Shown one piece after another: positions 34,743 through 44,120 of a stretch of 54,327 bases of DNA (position 1 is the first letter of the stretch; the number at the start of each line of letters is the position of its first letter). The stretch is taken from positions 1-54,327 of the forward strand of contig CAKQKA010000001.1 of the NCBI GenBank assembly GCA_934247855.1. The letters run 5' to 3'. A model generated the notes under the pieces. The model did no database searches, had not been told where the DNA came from, and saw only the letters and a list, made by a program, of their open reading frames with translations. The DNA comes from an uncultured Clostridia bacterium (GTDB lineage: Bacteria; Bacillota; Clostridia; Christensenellales; Borkfalkiaceae). Both the position numbers and the translations under genes were made by a program.

Positions 34743-35792
34743 ATGAAGCATTCAACAAAAACAAAATTGATGGTTTTTATTACCGGTATTCTTTCGTGCA
34801 TGTTGCTGGTCTCGTTTGCCGCTTGCAAAATATCTGAAGAAAGCGATGAAACGAACGATTATTTTAAAGAATACAATATGTATCTGGTGTATGCCGCATC
34901 CGAGGATATTACGCCGCTTGATTATGAAACCTGGCTGGCAACGGTTAAAGGCGATAAGGGTGATAAAGGCGAGGACGGAAAAGACGGCGCCGACGGAAAG
35001 TCTGCTTACGAAATATGGTTGGAAAACGGACACACGGGAAGTCAAACCGATTTTCTTGAATGGCTTAAGGGCGAAAAAGGCGATAAGGGCGAAACAGGAA
35101 AAGACGGAACGAACGGAACAAACGGAACCGACGGTAAAGACGGAAGAGGTATAGAAAAAATAACATATAAAGACGGAACGTTAACTATAATTTATACCGA
35201 CGGAACAGGCGAAACAATTATTCTGCAAAATGAATCGAAAGGAACCGAAGGGCTGGAATACAGCCTATTATCGGATGATACGTATGGAGTAAAAGGCGGT
35301 ACAGCCTTGTACCTTAATAAGGTGACAATCCCCGCTACATATAAAGGAAAAGCGGTAACCCAAATTTTGGAGCATGCATTTGAAAATTCGACAAATTTGA
35401 AAGAAATACAATTACCCGATTCGATCGAGAAAATACAAAGCTATGCTTTTAACGGATGCAAGGCTTTAGAAAATATTACAATTCCGTCATCCGTGAAATT
35501 TATTGGCGAATATGCATTTTACGGTATAAAAAATGCTACGTTTGAAGATGAAGAAACATGGAAAAATGTGGTGAAACCGCGCTCGGTATATAAATTTAAC
35601 GTTTTTATCAATAATTCAGGATATCCCGACAGTAGTCATAAATTATATGCTGTCGATAGTTTTAGTTTAGTTAAATTATTATCGGACAGAGTCAATGTGC
35701 AAGTTAGTAGTTATGATCAAATGTTTTTAGAAAGTGGATGTAAAAACGAATACAAGAATTTAACTTTATATGAATATAGTTACAGCAAATAA
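34743..35792 (+). CDS. Collagen-like surface lipoprotein with BspA-type leucine-rich repeats
   Basis: A 349-residue predicted lipoprotein. The signal peptide ends in the lipobox FAAC with Cys28 as the likely lipidated residue. Two Gly-X-Y stretches follow at about 70-87 and 110-136 (GDKGDKGEDG, GKDGTNGTNGTDGK), separated by a short YEIWLENG segment. Residues about 215-300 hold BspA-like repeats (AFENSTNLKEIQLPDSIEKI, AFNGCKALENITIPSSVKFI). Such proteins sit on the cell surface and may bind host or other ligands. I chose ATG 34743 with AAAGGAG upstream. It lies in the phage block under Xre control, so it may be cargo. Confidence 0.85.
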   Translation: MKHSTKTKLMVFITGILSCMLLVSFAACKISEESDETNDYFKEYNMYLVYAASEDITPLDYETWLATVKGDKGDKGEDGKDGADGKSAYEIWLENGHTGSQTDFLEWLKGEKGDKGETGKDGTNGTNGTDGKDGRGIEKITYKDGTLTIIYTDGTGETIILQNESKGTEGLEYSLLSDDTYGVKGGTALYLNKVTIPATYKGKAVTQILEHAFENSTNLKEIQLPDSIEKIQSYAFNGCKALENITIPSSVKFIGEYAFYGIKNATFEDEETWKNVVKPRSVYKFNVFINNSGYPDSSHKLYAVDSFSLVKLLSDRVNVQVSSYDQMFLESGCKNEYKNLTLYEYSYSK

Positions 35793-35835
35793 ATCAATTT
35801 TTAAATAAATAAAATACAAAATAGTACTTAAAAAT

Positions 35836-35861
35836 CGCACTCTTAACGGGGTGCGTTTTTT
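35836..35861 (+). terminator. Terminator after the lipoprotein gene
   Basis: CGCACTC pairs with GGGTGCG (one G-U pair) around TTAACG, then six T. The rest of the 35793-36161 gap has only a promoter; no gene is seen. Confidence 0.8.
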
Positions 35862-35959
35862 ATGCCCAAAATTGTTGCTGTGGCGAGTAATTGTAGGAAA
35901 AGTGCGATTTTTAACGCAAAGATTTTTAAAAAAACGTGAAAAACGTTGTCATAAAACTC

Positions 35960-35987
35960 TTGAAAACTGAAAAATCGGCGATATGAT
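35960..35987 (+). promoter_or_regulatory. Promoter of the portal-capsid operon
   Basis: TTGAAA (35960-35965) and TATGAT (35982-35987) are 16 bp apart. The leader to the next ATG (36162) is about 170 nt. Confidence 0.55.
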
Positions 35988-36161
35988 ACCTTGCGTGGAT
36001 GAACGGCGAACGGGTGGCGGAGCAAAACGCAGATATTCGGTTGCTGCGAGTGCTGTGCATTAACGGCTGCAACGGCGCGCGTAACTAAATAACCGTGCGT
36101 AAAGTTAAGCGATGTGTCATAAGCAAAACAAGCGGGAGGCGAAGTTATACGGGGGAAATAA

Positions 36162-36635
36162 ATGAATAGTGAAACGGTGGAAAAAATACGCGAAGCCCTT
36201 ATAAGGCGCGCGGTCGGTTACGACACCGAAGAAACCGTCGAAGAGTATTCGGGTACGGGCGAGGACGTGACTATGGTCAGGCGTAAAGTTACCAAAAAGA
36301 ACGTTCCGCCCGATATATCGGCGGCAAAACTGTTACTTGAAGAAGCGGGCGTCGATTATTCGGCGATGACCGACGAACAGCTCGAAGAAGAAAAGCAACG
36401 CTTGCTCGAACTACTTAAAAAAGCCGATTGCCCGAAACATGTTAAAACAGCAAAAGCCGAAAACAAGCAAAACGACGGCGTGTCCGAAGATAATGCCGCC
36501 GAAAAGCGCGCAGCAAAAAAGCAAGCGGCAGACGGCGGGCAAACGCCAGACGGCGATAAAAAATCAGACGGCGGACAAAGCGTTTCGGCAAAGCGAAAAG
36601 CCGAAAAAAGGAAGGCAAAAAGTGAAGATAGTTAA
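36162..36635 (+). CDS. Small charged protein, possibly small-terminase-related
   Basis: A 157-residue product. The first half is folded-looking and contains VPPDISAAKLLLEEAG, which resembles the C-terminal segment of some small terminase subunits; no DNA-binding helix-turn-helix is visible. The last 60 residues are a low-complexity Lys/Glu/Ala/Gly tail. By position just upstream of the portal it could be a packaging partner of TerL. I would not give it a firm name. The ATG follows GGGGGAA, and its end overlaps the next gene. Confidence 0.6.
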   Translation: MNSETVEKIREALIRRAVGYDTEETVEEYSGTGEDVTMVRRKVTKKNVPPDISAAKLLLEEAGVDYSAMTDEQLEEEKQRLLELLKKADCPKHVKTAKAENKQNDGVSEDNAAEKRAAKKQAADGGQTPDGDKKSDGGQSVSAKRKAEKRKAKSEDS

Positions 36636-36819
36636 AAACGAGTATGAAACGATTTGCGACGTCAAGGGTTGCACGCGAATGGCAGAATACAGGTTGATTA
36701 TGGACGTTGCGAGCGACGGACAGGTTTGTATGTGTATGGAGTGCTTAAAGGAGTTCAATCGCGAGGCGTCGAAGAAAATCAGAGCGGAGGAAAGGAAAAA
36801 TGCAAAAAAAGACGGCTGA
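36622..36819 (+). CDS. Small zinc-ribbon-like protein
   Basis: A 65-residue protein starting at GTG 36622 after AAGGAAGG. It carries paired cysteines (CDVKGC and CMCMEC) that could bind zinc. It overlaps the gene before by 14 bases and the portal by 20 bases. No function is recognised; small zinc proteins are common in phage operons. Confidence 0.65.
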   Translation: MKIVKNEYETICDVKGCTRMAEYRLIMDVASDGQVCMCMECLKEFNREASKKIRAEERKNAKKDG

Positions 36820-38680
36820 AGAACAGCTTAATCAAAGGCTGGCTAAAGAGATTACCGAAGATTTTGAAAGGCGGCGCGAGGAGCGCAGAACGCTCGAGCA
36901 GCAATGGAAGCTGAACATCAATTATCTTATGGGCAATCAATACGCCGAAATTGCGCCGAGCGGCGAGATTGACGAAGAAGTTAAGGATTATTTCTGGCAA
37001 GGCAGGAACGTCTATAACCATATCGCGCCGATCGTTGAAACGAGGATTGCTAAACTTGCAAGGGTTCGCCCTGTTATGTCCGTACGGGCGTCGGGCGAAG
37101 AAGAACGCGATCTGAAAGCTGCAAAAATGGCAAGCGCGCTGCTTTCTACCACTTTTTCGCGGTTGGAGATGAGCGACGTGATTTACAAGGCGACTTTATG
37201 GAGCGAAACGCTGGGCACTTCTTTTTACAAGGTGACCTGGGACTACAACGGCGGTAAGAAGGTGGGCGAAAACGATAAAGGCGCGGTGTACGAGGGCGAC
37301 GTAAGAGTTGAGGCTCTTTCGCCGTTCGATATCTACCCCGACAGCCTTTTCCGAGAGGATATCGACGATCAGAAGAGTATAATTCACGCCCGTGCCATGA
37401 ACGTTGACGACGTTGCGGCGATTTACGGCAAAAGGCTTATCGGCAGCGACGTGGACGTATTTTCGCTTGAAAAAAACACTTGCGGAGGGCAGACGTTCTT
37501 TTCCAAACGCATAACGGGCGGCACTCTGCGCGACAGCGTTGTGGTAATCGAACGGTACGAAAAGCCGAGCGAAGAGCACCCCAACGGCAGAGTTGTAACA
37601 GTTGCTTCGGGCGAGGTGCTTGCGGTTGGCGAACTGCCGTATATCAACGGCGAAGAGGGCAGGCGCGTTTATCCGTTCGTGCGGCAAATTTCAATCAATC
37701 AGGCGGGTTGCTTTTTCGGCGTAAGCGTAATAGACAGGCTTATTCCGTTGCAGCGAGCATATAATGCGGTAAAAAACAGAAAACACGAGTACTTAAACCG
37801 CGTAAGTATGGGCGTTGTTACCGTAGAGGACGGATCTATCGATACCGATGCGCTCGTGGAGGACGGCTTGTCGCCGGGTAAAGTGCTTGTTTACAGGCAG
37901 GGTTCAACGCCGCCGCGGTTTATGGCTTCGGCAACCGTGCCGCCGGACTTTACCTATGAAGAAACAAGGCTTGAGCAAGAGTTCATCAACGTCAGCGGAG
38001 TAAGCGAGTTTTCAAGAAATTCCGACGTGATGTCGCAGAATATAAGCGGCGTTGCGCTGGAGCTTATGGTCGAGCAGGACGAAACAAGGCTTACCACGTC
38101 CGCCGAAAACGTGCGCCGCGCCGTGCGGATAATCGGCAAACAAATAATAAGATTGTTCCGCCAGTACGCCAAACCGTCAAGAATGATGCGGGTGGCCGGG
38201 CGCGGCAATTCGGTCGAACTGTATTATTTTAATTCGGACGACTTAACCAGCGACGACGTTGTGTTCGATACCGAAAACGAACTGTCGTCAAGCCCCGCGC
38301 AAAAGAAAAGCGCGGTGTACGATATGTTAAAGGCGGGACTTTTGTCCGACGACGACGGCAAGATGAACCAGCGCACTAAGGCGAAAATACTTGAACTATT
38401 GGGGTTCGGCACGTTGTCGGGCGCGCAGGATATAACCAATCTGCACATAGACAAGGCTCAGCGCGAAAACATAGGCTTTTCAAACATGGATTTCGAGCCG
38501 GAGGAATTCGACGACCACGCGATTCACGTTACGGAACACACGCGGTTTTTGCTGTCCGAGGATTTTGACGGCAAGGAAGAGATAAAAAACAAAATAATAT
38601 TGCATCTTCGCAAGCACAAACAGCTGATCGGCGTCGAGCTTGCGGAGAATATTTTGGAGGATAACAATGAAGAAAAATAA
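36800..38680 (+). CDS. Phage portal protein
   Basis: The 626-residue product fits a portal, the ring at one head vertex through which DNA is packed and ejected. The N-terminal part (residues 1-120) has an RTLEQQWKLNINYLMGNQY start and PVMSVRASGEEERDLKAAKMAS, common in portals of short-tailed phages such as the P22 group. The central part includes SINQAGCFFGVSVIDRLIPLQRAYNAVKNRKHEYLNR as expected for the wing/stem region. The position upstream of scaffold and major capsid agrees. It overlaps the genes on both sides. Confidence 0.85.
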   Translation: MQKKTAEEQLNQRLAKEITEDFERRREERRTLEQQWKLNINYLMGNQYAEIAPSGEIDEEVKDYFWQGRNVYNHIAPIVETRIAKLARVRPVMSVRASGEEERDLKAAKMASALLSTTFSRLEMSDVIYKATLWSETLGTSFYKVTWDYNGGKKVGENDKGAVYEGDVRVEALSPFDIYPDSLFREDIDDQKSIIHARAMNVDDVAAIYGKRLIGSDVDVFSLEKNTCGGQTFFSKRITGGTLRDSVVVIERYEKPSEEHPNGRVVTVASGEVLAVGELPYINGEEGRRVYPFVRQISINQAGCFFGVSVIDRLIPLQRAYNAVKNRKHEYLNRVSMGVVTVEDGSIDTDALVEDGLSPGKVLVYRQGSTPPRFMASATVPPDFTYEETRLEQEFINVSGVSEFSRNSDVMSQNISGVALELMVEQDETRLTTSAENVRRAVRIIGKQIIRLFRQYAKPSRMMRVAGRGNSVELYYFNSDDLTSDDVVFDTENELSSSPAQKKSAVYDMLKAGLLSDDDGKMNQRTKAKILELLGFGTLSGAQDITNLHIDKAQRENIGFSNMDFEPEEFDDHAIHVTEHTRFLLSEDFDGKEEIKNKIILHLRKHKQLIGVELAENILEDNNEEK

Positions 38681-39365
38681 CGACGCTCTCGAAAACGCGG
38701 GCGGAAAAGAGATATTATGCGAAACGGAACAAGGTGCGGACAAGCCGGCAAGCGACGCGCCCTCCGTCGGCAAGTTCGCCGACGCGGAATCTCTTTTGAA
38801 AGCGTATAATCAACTGGAGTCGGAATTTACCAAACGCAGTCAAAGACTTCGGGAGTTAGAAAGGGAATATGCCGATTTAAAACAGGAACAATCCGATAAT
38901 CGCGCCGAATCGGAAGCCGTACAGGATGAAACGGGGAGTGCGGCGGAGGAAAGGGCGAGTAAGGACTCCGTTATCGGCGAGGACGGCGGTATCGCAATCG
39001 AGGTGGAACGCTTTTTGAAAGACAATCCGGAGGCAGGATTATATGCCGACGAAATTGTTAAAAGAGCCGACCTCGAGGGCGAGCCTGAGAGCGGTTTTCT
39101 TGATCGCGCATACGTCGGCGTGCTTAAAGACATGCTGCGCCGCGAGAAAGAAAAAATAACCGACGAATTCATTCTGGAGCGCGCGCTGAACACCAAGTCC
39201 GTGCGCGACGAGATTATTCGCGGTTATCTTGCGGAGATTTATTCCGCAAAAAAAGAGTGTCTTTTGACGGGGAGCAGCGGCGAATCCGCGATAGCCCCGC
39301 CGATAAAGCCCTCTACTATATCCGAAGCGGGCAAAATGGCAGTTTCGGTTTTAAGAAAAAAATGA
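38667..39365 (+). CDS. Phage scaffolding protein (by position)
   Basis: A 232-residue, highly charged and mostly helical protein with a coiled-coil stretch at about residues 40-75 (rich in Glu, Lys, Leu). It lies between portal and major capsid, where scaffold proteins are normally found; the sequence itself does not prove the role. I chose ATG 38667 with TTGGAGG upstream. It overlaps the portal by 14 bases. Confidence 0.65.
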   Translation: MKKNNDALENAGGKEILCETEQGADKPASDAPSVGKFADAESLLKAYNQLESEFTKRSQRLRELEREYADLKQEQSDNRAESEAVQDETGSAAEERASKDSVIGEDGGIAIEVERFLKDNPEAGLYADEIVKRADLEGEPESGFLDRAYVGVLKDMLRREKEKITDEFILERALNTKSVRDEIIRGYLAEIYSAKKECLLTGSSGESAIAPPIKPSTISEAGKMAVSVLRKK

Positions 39366-39383
39366 TAAGGAGAAAACAAAACT

Positions 39384-40559
39384 ATGGTAACAATGAACAG
39401 TGCGGACAATGCGCTTAAGTCACTCTATCTCGGCGTTGTATCCGAGCAACTCAATACGAGCGTAAACCCCTTGCTTGCAAAAATCAAGCAGACCACGCAG
39501 GACGTGTGGGGTAAGGAAATTCGTCGCCTTGCGCAGTACGGTATCAACGGCGGTATCGGCGCGGGTACGGAGGACGGAACTCTTCCTGCCGCGGCGGGTA
39601 ATAATTACGACCAGTTCGTGCTTACGCTTAAAAACCTTTACGGCACTATCGAAATTTCCGATAAAGCGGTGCGTGCGTCCGAAAACAACGTCGGCGCGTT
39701 CGTGAACCTGCTCAACGCCGAAATGGAAGGTTTGCTTAAAGCCTCTTCCTTCAACTTCGGCAGAATGCTTTTCGGCGACGGAAACGGTACGCTCGGCAAA
39801 GTATCCGAGGTTAAAGACGACGGTTCGGTCGTGCTCGACGGCGTTAAAAACGTAGTCGAAGGTATGGTAATAGATTTCCTTTCGTCCGCGGGCGCTGCAA
39901 TCGACGGAGCAAGCGGCAGAAGAATTACTTCGGTAGACAGGGCGAGTAAGACTATAACCGTCAGCGGAACCAAACTTACTTCCACTACCGTTCCCGCAAA
40001 CAGCATTATCACCGTTCAGAATTCTTACGGCAAGGAAATCACAGGTCTTAAAGCGATTTTCTCGTCCACGGGCAAGCTTTACGGACTTGACCGAGCCACA
40101 CATAAATGGCTTATTCCGCACATGAAAACCAACGTGGGTACTATTTCCGAAACGGTTATTCAGGAGGCTATCGACACGCTCGAAGAAAACACGGGCAGTC
40201 AGGTAAACTTCATCGTCTGTTCGTCGGGCGTTAAGCGTGCGTATCAGAAAGCGCTTGCGGCTTACAAACGCAATATAGACGTTATGGAACTGCAGGGCGG
40301 TTACAAGGCTTTATCATACAACGGTATTCCCGTCGTGTCCGACAGATTCTGCCCGGACGGCACTATGTACCTGCTCAATACCGACGACTTCGCGCTGCAT
40401 CAGCTTTGCGACTGGAAATGGCTCGAAGGCGAGGACGGCAGGGTAATCAAGCAGGTTGCCAACAAGCCCGTATATTCCGCTACGCTCGTTAAATACGCCG
40501 ATCTGGTATGTACAAGACCGTGCGGTCAGGCTATGCTCAGCGGTATAACCGAAGCATAA
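39384..40559 (+). CDS. Phage major capsid protein
   Basis: A 391-residue product of HK97-like major capsid type, resembling the SU10-family coat proteins. It has the typical long N-terminal start with little secondary structure, a central segment EISDKAVRASENNVGAFVNLLNAEMEGLL and a C-terminal half with FIVCSSGVKRAYQKAL and NGIPVVSDRFCP that are usual for this fold. The ATG follows AAGGAG. Its position after the scaffold agrees with the call. There is no protease gene nearby. Confidence 0.88.
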   Translation: MVTMNSADNALKSLYLGVVSEQLNTSVNPLLAKIKQTTQDVWGKEIRRLAQYGINGGIGAGTEDGTLPAAAGNNYDQFVLTLKNLYGTIEISDKAVRASENNVGAFVNLLNAEMEGLLKASSFNFGRMLFGDGNGTLGKVSEVKDDGSVVLDGVKNVVEGMVIDFLSSAGAAIDGASGRRITSVDRASKTITVSGTKLTSTTVPANSIITVQNSYGKEITGLKAIFSSTGKLYGLDRATHKWLIPHMKTNVGTISETVIQEAIDTLEENTGSQVNFIVCSSGVKRAYQKALAAYKRNIDVMELQGGYKALSYNGIPVVSDRFCPDGTMYLLNTDDFALHQLCDWKWLEGEDGRVIKQVANKPVYSATLVKYADLVCTRPCGQAMLSGITEA

Positions 40560-40586
40560 TTCATTCTATTATTGTCCGGCATGCAA

Positions 40587-40864
40587 TGCCAGCCAAGAGT
40601 AATACGAACCCCGCCAAAACGCTGATATTTACACCCTTTTTGTCAAACTCTCGCTTGAAGTACGTCTAGTACGTCGGCGTTCGACTTTGCCAAAAATCAT
40701 CGAAAATAGCAGCGTTTTGGTTGCAGACAAGTCTTGCGCCCATGTTTTTAGGTAAGACAAGGCGCGTGAGCGCGTTAATACTACACGTATAACACGCGAA
40801 TGCAACGCTGTATTAGCAAAAACACGGTCGCAAGACCGAGGTTCGCTTTATTCTTGTCTGGCAT
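40587..40864. mobile_element. MITE-like element between capsid and connector genes
   Basis: The left end ATGCCAGCCAAGAGTAATAC (to 40611) matches the reverse complement of the right end 40840-40864 at 21 of 25 positions. Inside, CCAAAACGCTG pairs with CAGCGTTTTGG. Just left, 40567-40583 resembles another right end (CTATTATTGTCCGGCAT), so an older copy may abut this one. The 40560-40908 gap has no gene. The ends share GCCAG and ATA-GCG with the element at 34406-34708, so both may be one family. Confidence 0.75.
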
Positions 40865-40908
40865 CTGGGCGGGTAATCCGCCCCGAAATAATTATTCGGA
40901 GGAAAATC

Positions 40909-41472
40909 ATGACAGTAAAAAATGTGCTTTGCGAGGCGGCGAAATTGCTCGGTGAAAGCGACGTCGTAAATTATCTGTCCGATAAAATACCCGACGATGT
41001 CGCCTATTGCGAAGAAACCGAAACGGCGTTGAAACATTGTTACGACGTGGTTATCGACGAAATCGCTTGCGAATATATGCCGCTTATTTATAGCGAAAAG
41101 TTGAGCGCAAAAAGCGGAACAATCGATTATTCCGACTTTTCAAAAACGCCCGTGCGCATTAAAAAAGTGTGTGACGAAAATGATAATAAGTTGCCCTATA
41201 GGTCGTTTATCGACCATTTGGAAGTAAATAGCGACTATGCGTCGGTGACCTATGAATACAAACCCGAAACGCAAAACGGCAACGACGAGGCGTATTATTC
41301 AAACGGCATAATCGGCGTGTACGTTTTGTCTTACGGTATTGCCGCGGAGTTTTGCACCGAGCGCGGAAGAATTGCCGACGCCGAGGTGTGGATCGGTAAG
41401 TTTGCAAGTGCGATGCGTGCGCGCGTCGCCGAAAAAGGTCGGCTGAAAATAAAAAACAGGAATTGGTGCTGA
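40909..41472 (+). CDS. Head-to-tail connector-like protein
   Basis: A 187-residue product directly after the capsid gene and MITE. Its size, position and mostly helical N-terminal half (VLCEAAKLLGE, ALKHCYDVVIDEIA) suit a head completion or tail adaptor protein of the P22 gp4/T7 gp11 kind, but I see no decisive motif. A coding copy of the dispersed element lies at 41194-41211. The ATG follows TCGGAGG. The next gene begins 2 bases after its stop. Confidence 0.6.
   Translation: MTVKNVLCEAAKLLGESDVVNYLSDKIPDDVAYCEETETALKHCYDVVIDEIACEYMPLIYSEKLSAKSGTIDYSDFSKTPVRIKKVCDENDNKLPYRSFIDHLEVNSDYASVTYEYKPETQNGNDEAYYSNGIIGVYVLSYGIAAEFCTERGRIADAEVWIGKFASAMRARVAEKGRLKIKNRNWC
41194..41211 (-). repeat. Dispersed-element match inside the connector gene
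   Basis: CCCTATAGGTCGTTTATC matches the element core with one change. It is inside an open gene. Confidence 0.6.
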
Positions 41473-41473
41473 A

Positions 41474-42892
41474 ATGTATTACAATAAACAGGCGATAAAA
41501 GCTACCGTCGGGCGAGGTTCGGTTACCGTCAAAGATTTTTCCGCGGGTATAAACGGGAATAAAGACGAAGAAAATTTATCGCTCGGCGAGTGCGCTTTTT
41601 CGTATAATTTCAATATGCAGGGCGGCACGCTTAAGGACGGAAACGGCGTTAAAAAATCCGATTTCGGCAACAGTCCCGTATTTTCTGAAGCGGGCGTTAA
41701 GCCTGAACGGCTGTATTTTTATAAGCGATACAACAAGGATGCAAAGGCGTACGACGAGTATTTACTGATTTATGCGAGCGATAAAGAGATTTATGCGGCA
41801 AAAAGCACGGAGGAAAAGTTTAAAAAAGTGGACGGGCTGTATTTTTACACGCCGCCATACGCTTGTTCGTATAACTACATGGGCGATGACGTAATGATTT
41901 TTTCCTCCGACGAAAAGATGAAAGTTTACGACGGAACGACCGTCACCACGGTGGAAAACGTGCCGTCGGTAACGTCTATGTGCATTCATTCCGAGCGGCT
42001 TTTTGCAACCGAAGGCGGTACTAAAACTTCGCTGTGGTTTTCCGACGATTTCAATCCGCTTAACTGGAAAGTTTCGCTTGACGAGGCGGGTTTTATCGAT
42101 ATACGCGAGGGTGTGGGCAGTCTTTTAAAGGTTGTGTCTTTCAAAGATTACGTCTATGTTTTTGCCAATTACGGTATAGTGCGCGTTTCGGCATACGGCG
42201 ATCAGACGGAGTTTTCTGTTGACGGAATTGCCGCGTCTTCGGGAAAAATCCGCGGCGATAGCATTGCCGTGTGCGGCGACAGGGTGATTTATCTTGCGGA
42301 GGACGGGTTTTATTTGTTTTCGGGCAGTTCTCCGCAGCGAATAATGCGCAAAATCGACGGTAAAATCGCGGGCGCGGATAACTCCGACGCCAAAGGTTGC
42401 TATTTTAACGGAAATTATTATTGCAAGCTGAAAATGCAGTCCGATTGCGGCGTGCGCGACGTGCTTATAAAATACGATATTCACCGCGGTACTTTTGCGG
42501 TATCGAGCGAACTCGATATTAACGATTTTGTCGTTGCGGACGGCGAAAAGGCGTGCGAATTGCTGTTTTTGATAAACGGTAAAGCGCAACCGGCAATGCT
42601 GTCGGACAGGGCGGAAAACTTTTCCGTTCCGCTCGATAAGCATTGGCTGAGCGGTAAAACCGACCTCGGTACCACCGAAACAAAAAGGGTAACGAGGCTG
42701 TCGCTGAGAACGCTTACGGAGATTTACGTTACCGTAAAAAGCGAGCGCGGAAGTCGAATATTGCACTTTTTCGGAAGTAGCGAGCGGCAGTCGCGCGCGG
42801 TCGGGTTAAAGGGCGATTTGTTTACCGTAAGCATAGATTGCCGAACGCCGGGCGCAACGATATCTGCGCTCAGAATAGAATACGAATACTGA
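41474..42892 (+). CDS. P22 gp10-like tail hub/DNA stabilisation protein
   Basis: A 472-residue beta-rich protein with repeating strands such as DDVMIFSSDEKMKVYDG, YVYVFANYGIVRVSAYGDQ and RVIYLAEDGFYLFSGS, as in the beta-propeller hub proteins of short-tailed phages (P22 gp10, 472 residues, plugs the portal after packaging). The order portal, scaffold, coat, connector, hub also fits P22-like phages. The similarity is judged by eye. Confidence 0.6.
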   Translation: MYYNKQAIKATVGRGSVTVKDFSAGINGNKDEENLSLGECAFSYNFNMQGGTLKDGNGVKKSDFGNSPVFSEAGVKPERLYFYKRYNKDAKAYDEYLLIYASDKEIYAAKSTEEKFKKVDGLYFYTPPYACSYNYMGDDVMIFSSDEKMKVYDGTTVTTVENVPSVTSMCIHSERLFATEGGTKTSLWFSDDFNPLNWKVSLDEAGFIDIREGVGSLLKVVSFKDYVYVFANYGIVRVSAYGDQTEFSVDGIAASSGKIRGDSIAVCGDRVIYLAEDGFYLFSGSSPQRIMRKIDGKIAGADNSDAKGCYFNGNYYCKLKMQSDCGVRDVLIKYDIHRGTFAVSSELDINDFVVADGEKACELLFLINGKAQPAMLSDRAENFSVPLDKHWLSGKTDLGTTETKRVTRLSLRTLTEIYVTVKSERGSRILHFFGSSERQSRAVGLKGDLFTVSIDCRTPGATISALRIEYEY

Positions 42893-42914
42893 AAAATACC
42901 GAAAGAGGTTAGTT

Positions 42915-43781
42915 ATGCAAGATACTGTAAGACGAATCGAAAATCTTGAAAAACGATTATCGCGGCTTGAAAAAAGCGAAAAAACCGCCTGTTATAACTT
43001 TTATCTGGCGACGAAAGAACGAACGGTTGCTTCCCGCAAGCACGAGATGAGTTTTACGTTTGTTTCAAAATGCGAGCAATGTTTGTTTTTTACGCTTGAA
43101 ATCGAAACTCAAAGTCCGAAATACAATGCCGTAATAGAGGTTGACGGTGCGAAAGCCGTTGCCGCGCAGTGCGAAAAAAACGGTAAAATCGAATTTATCG
43201 CGCCGCTTAATGCGGGTGAAAAAACGATTTCCGTAAAACTAAGTTCGACCTCGTCGTTCTTTGTAAGGCGGGCAACGCTTAAAACGTACGGCGCGATCGG
43301 ATATCCCGATGGCGAATGTTTTGTAACCGTTATAAACGAGGGACTTAAAAGTCATGTTTGCTATTGTTACGATAACGAACTGCTTGTAAAAGAGTACGTC
43401 GAAACGTTGCTTACGATGATACAGATTCAGGGCGCAAAGTGCGGTACGATCTGCAAGGTCGGCGATTTGCTTGCCGTTTTTTACATCGACCTTTCGGGTA
43501 TGCTTTGGGGCAGGTATTACACGAGCGACGAGTATGATTTAGTGCGTTCATGCCTTATTGATCAGGGCGTATCGGCGGTTTGCGCGCTTTCCGGCGGAAA
43601 CGAGGCGACATTGTTTTCGGTAAAGGGCGGCAGGGTGTATCGTTACACGGTGGATAAAAATTTCAATCTTACAACGCAGATTACCGAGTACGGCGCACGG
43701 CGCGTTTCCTGTGATCCGTCGCTTCCGGGCTACATCATAATAACCGACTTTTCCGGTAACGGAAAAATTATAAAAATATAA
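42915..43781 (+). CDS. Phage-cluster protein of unknown function with N-terminal coiled coil
   Basis: A 288-residue protein. Residues about 4-25 form a short coiled coil (RRIENLEKRLSRLEKSEK). The rest is beta-rich, with FSVKGGRVYRYTVDKNFNLTTQI and DPSLPGYIIITDFSGN resembling propeller-type repeats. It follows the gp10-like gene by 22 bases, with AAAGAGG before the ATG. A trimeric virion protein such as a tail needle or fibre adaptor is a guess. Confidence 0.6.
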   Translation: MQDTVRRIENLEKRLSRLEKSEKTACYNFYLATKERTVASRKHEMSFTFVSKCEQCLFFTLEIETQSPKYNAVIEVDGAKAVAAQCEKNGKIEFIAPLNAGEKTISVKLSSTSSFFVRRATLKTYGAIGYPDGECFVTVINEGLKSHVCYCYDNELLVKEYVETLLTMIQIQGAKCGTICKVGDLLAVFYIDLSGMLWGRYYTSDEYDLVRSCLIDQGVSAVCALSGGNEATLFSVKGGRVYRYTVDKNFNLTTQITEYGARRVSCDPSLPGYIIITDFSGNGKIIKI

Positions 43782-43808
43782 AATAAGCCATTCTCAAGGG
43801 GGGTAATT

Positions 43809-44018
43809 ATGATTAAACGAAGAGGCGCGGTAAGGCTGGTTAATGCGGGTAATAAATTGGCGTTGGTTTCAAAGCGTAAGGACGGTAATCTCGTCAAAAG
43901 CGACGTGGGTGAACAACTTTCGGCTGCTATGCCGCTTTGCGCTGCCGACGACGCGATTACTTTATACGACGGTAAAATTTTGCTTGTTACAAAGGGCAAT
44001 CTGTCTGTTTGCGAATAA
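43809..44018 (+). CDS. Small protein of unknown function
   Basis: A 69-residue product after AAGGGGGG. It is basic at the start (IKRRGAVRLVNAG) and mostly short beta strands. No family is recognised. A dispersed element follows 42 bases after the stop. Confidence 0.55.
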   Translation: MIKRRGAVRLVNAGNKLALVSKRKDGNLVKSDVGEQLSAAMPLCAADDAITLYDGKILLVTKGNLSVCE

Positions 44019-44060
44019 CGATAAAAGGTTTTGTGTGGCGATAATAAAGATAAGAAGTAA

Positions 44061-44078
44061 GTCTATAGGTCGATTATC
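44061..44078 (-). repeat. Dispersed CCTATAGG-core element, copy 14
   Basis: GTCTATAGGTCGATTATC, between two genes of the phage block. Confidence 0.92.
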
Positions 44079-44120
44079 GTATATTTTGCAGGTTTAATAT
44101 CATTATTATACGGAGGTAAT

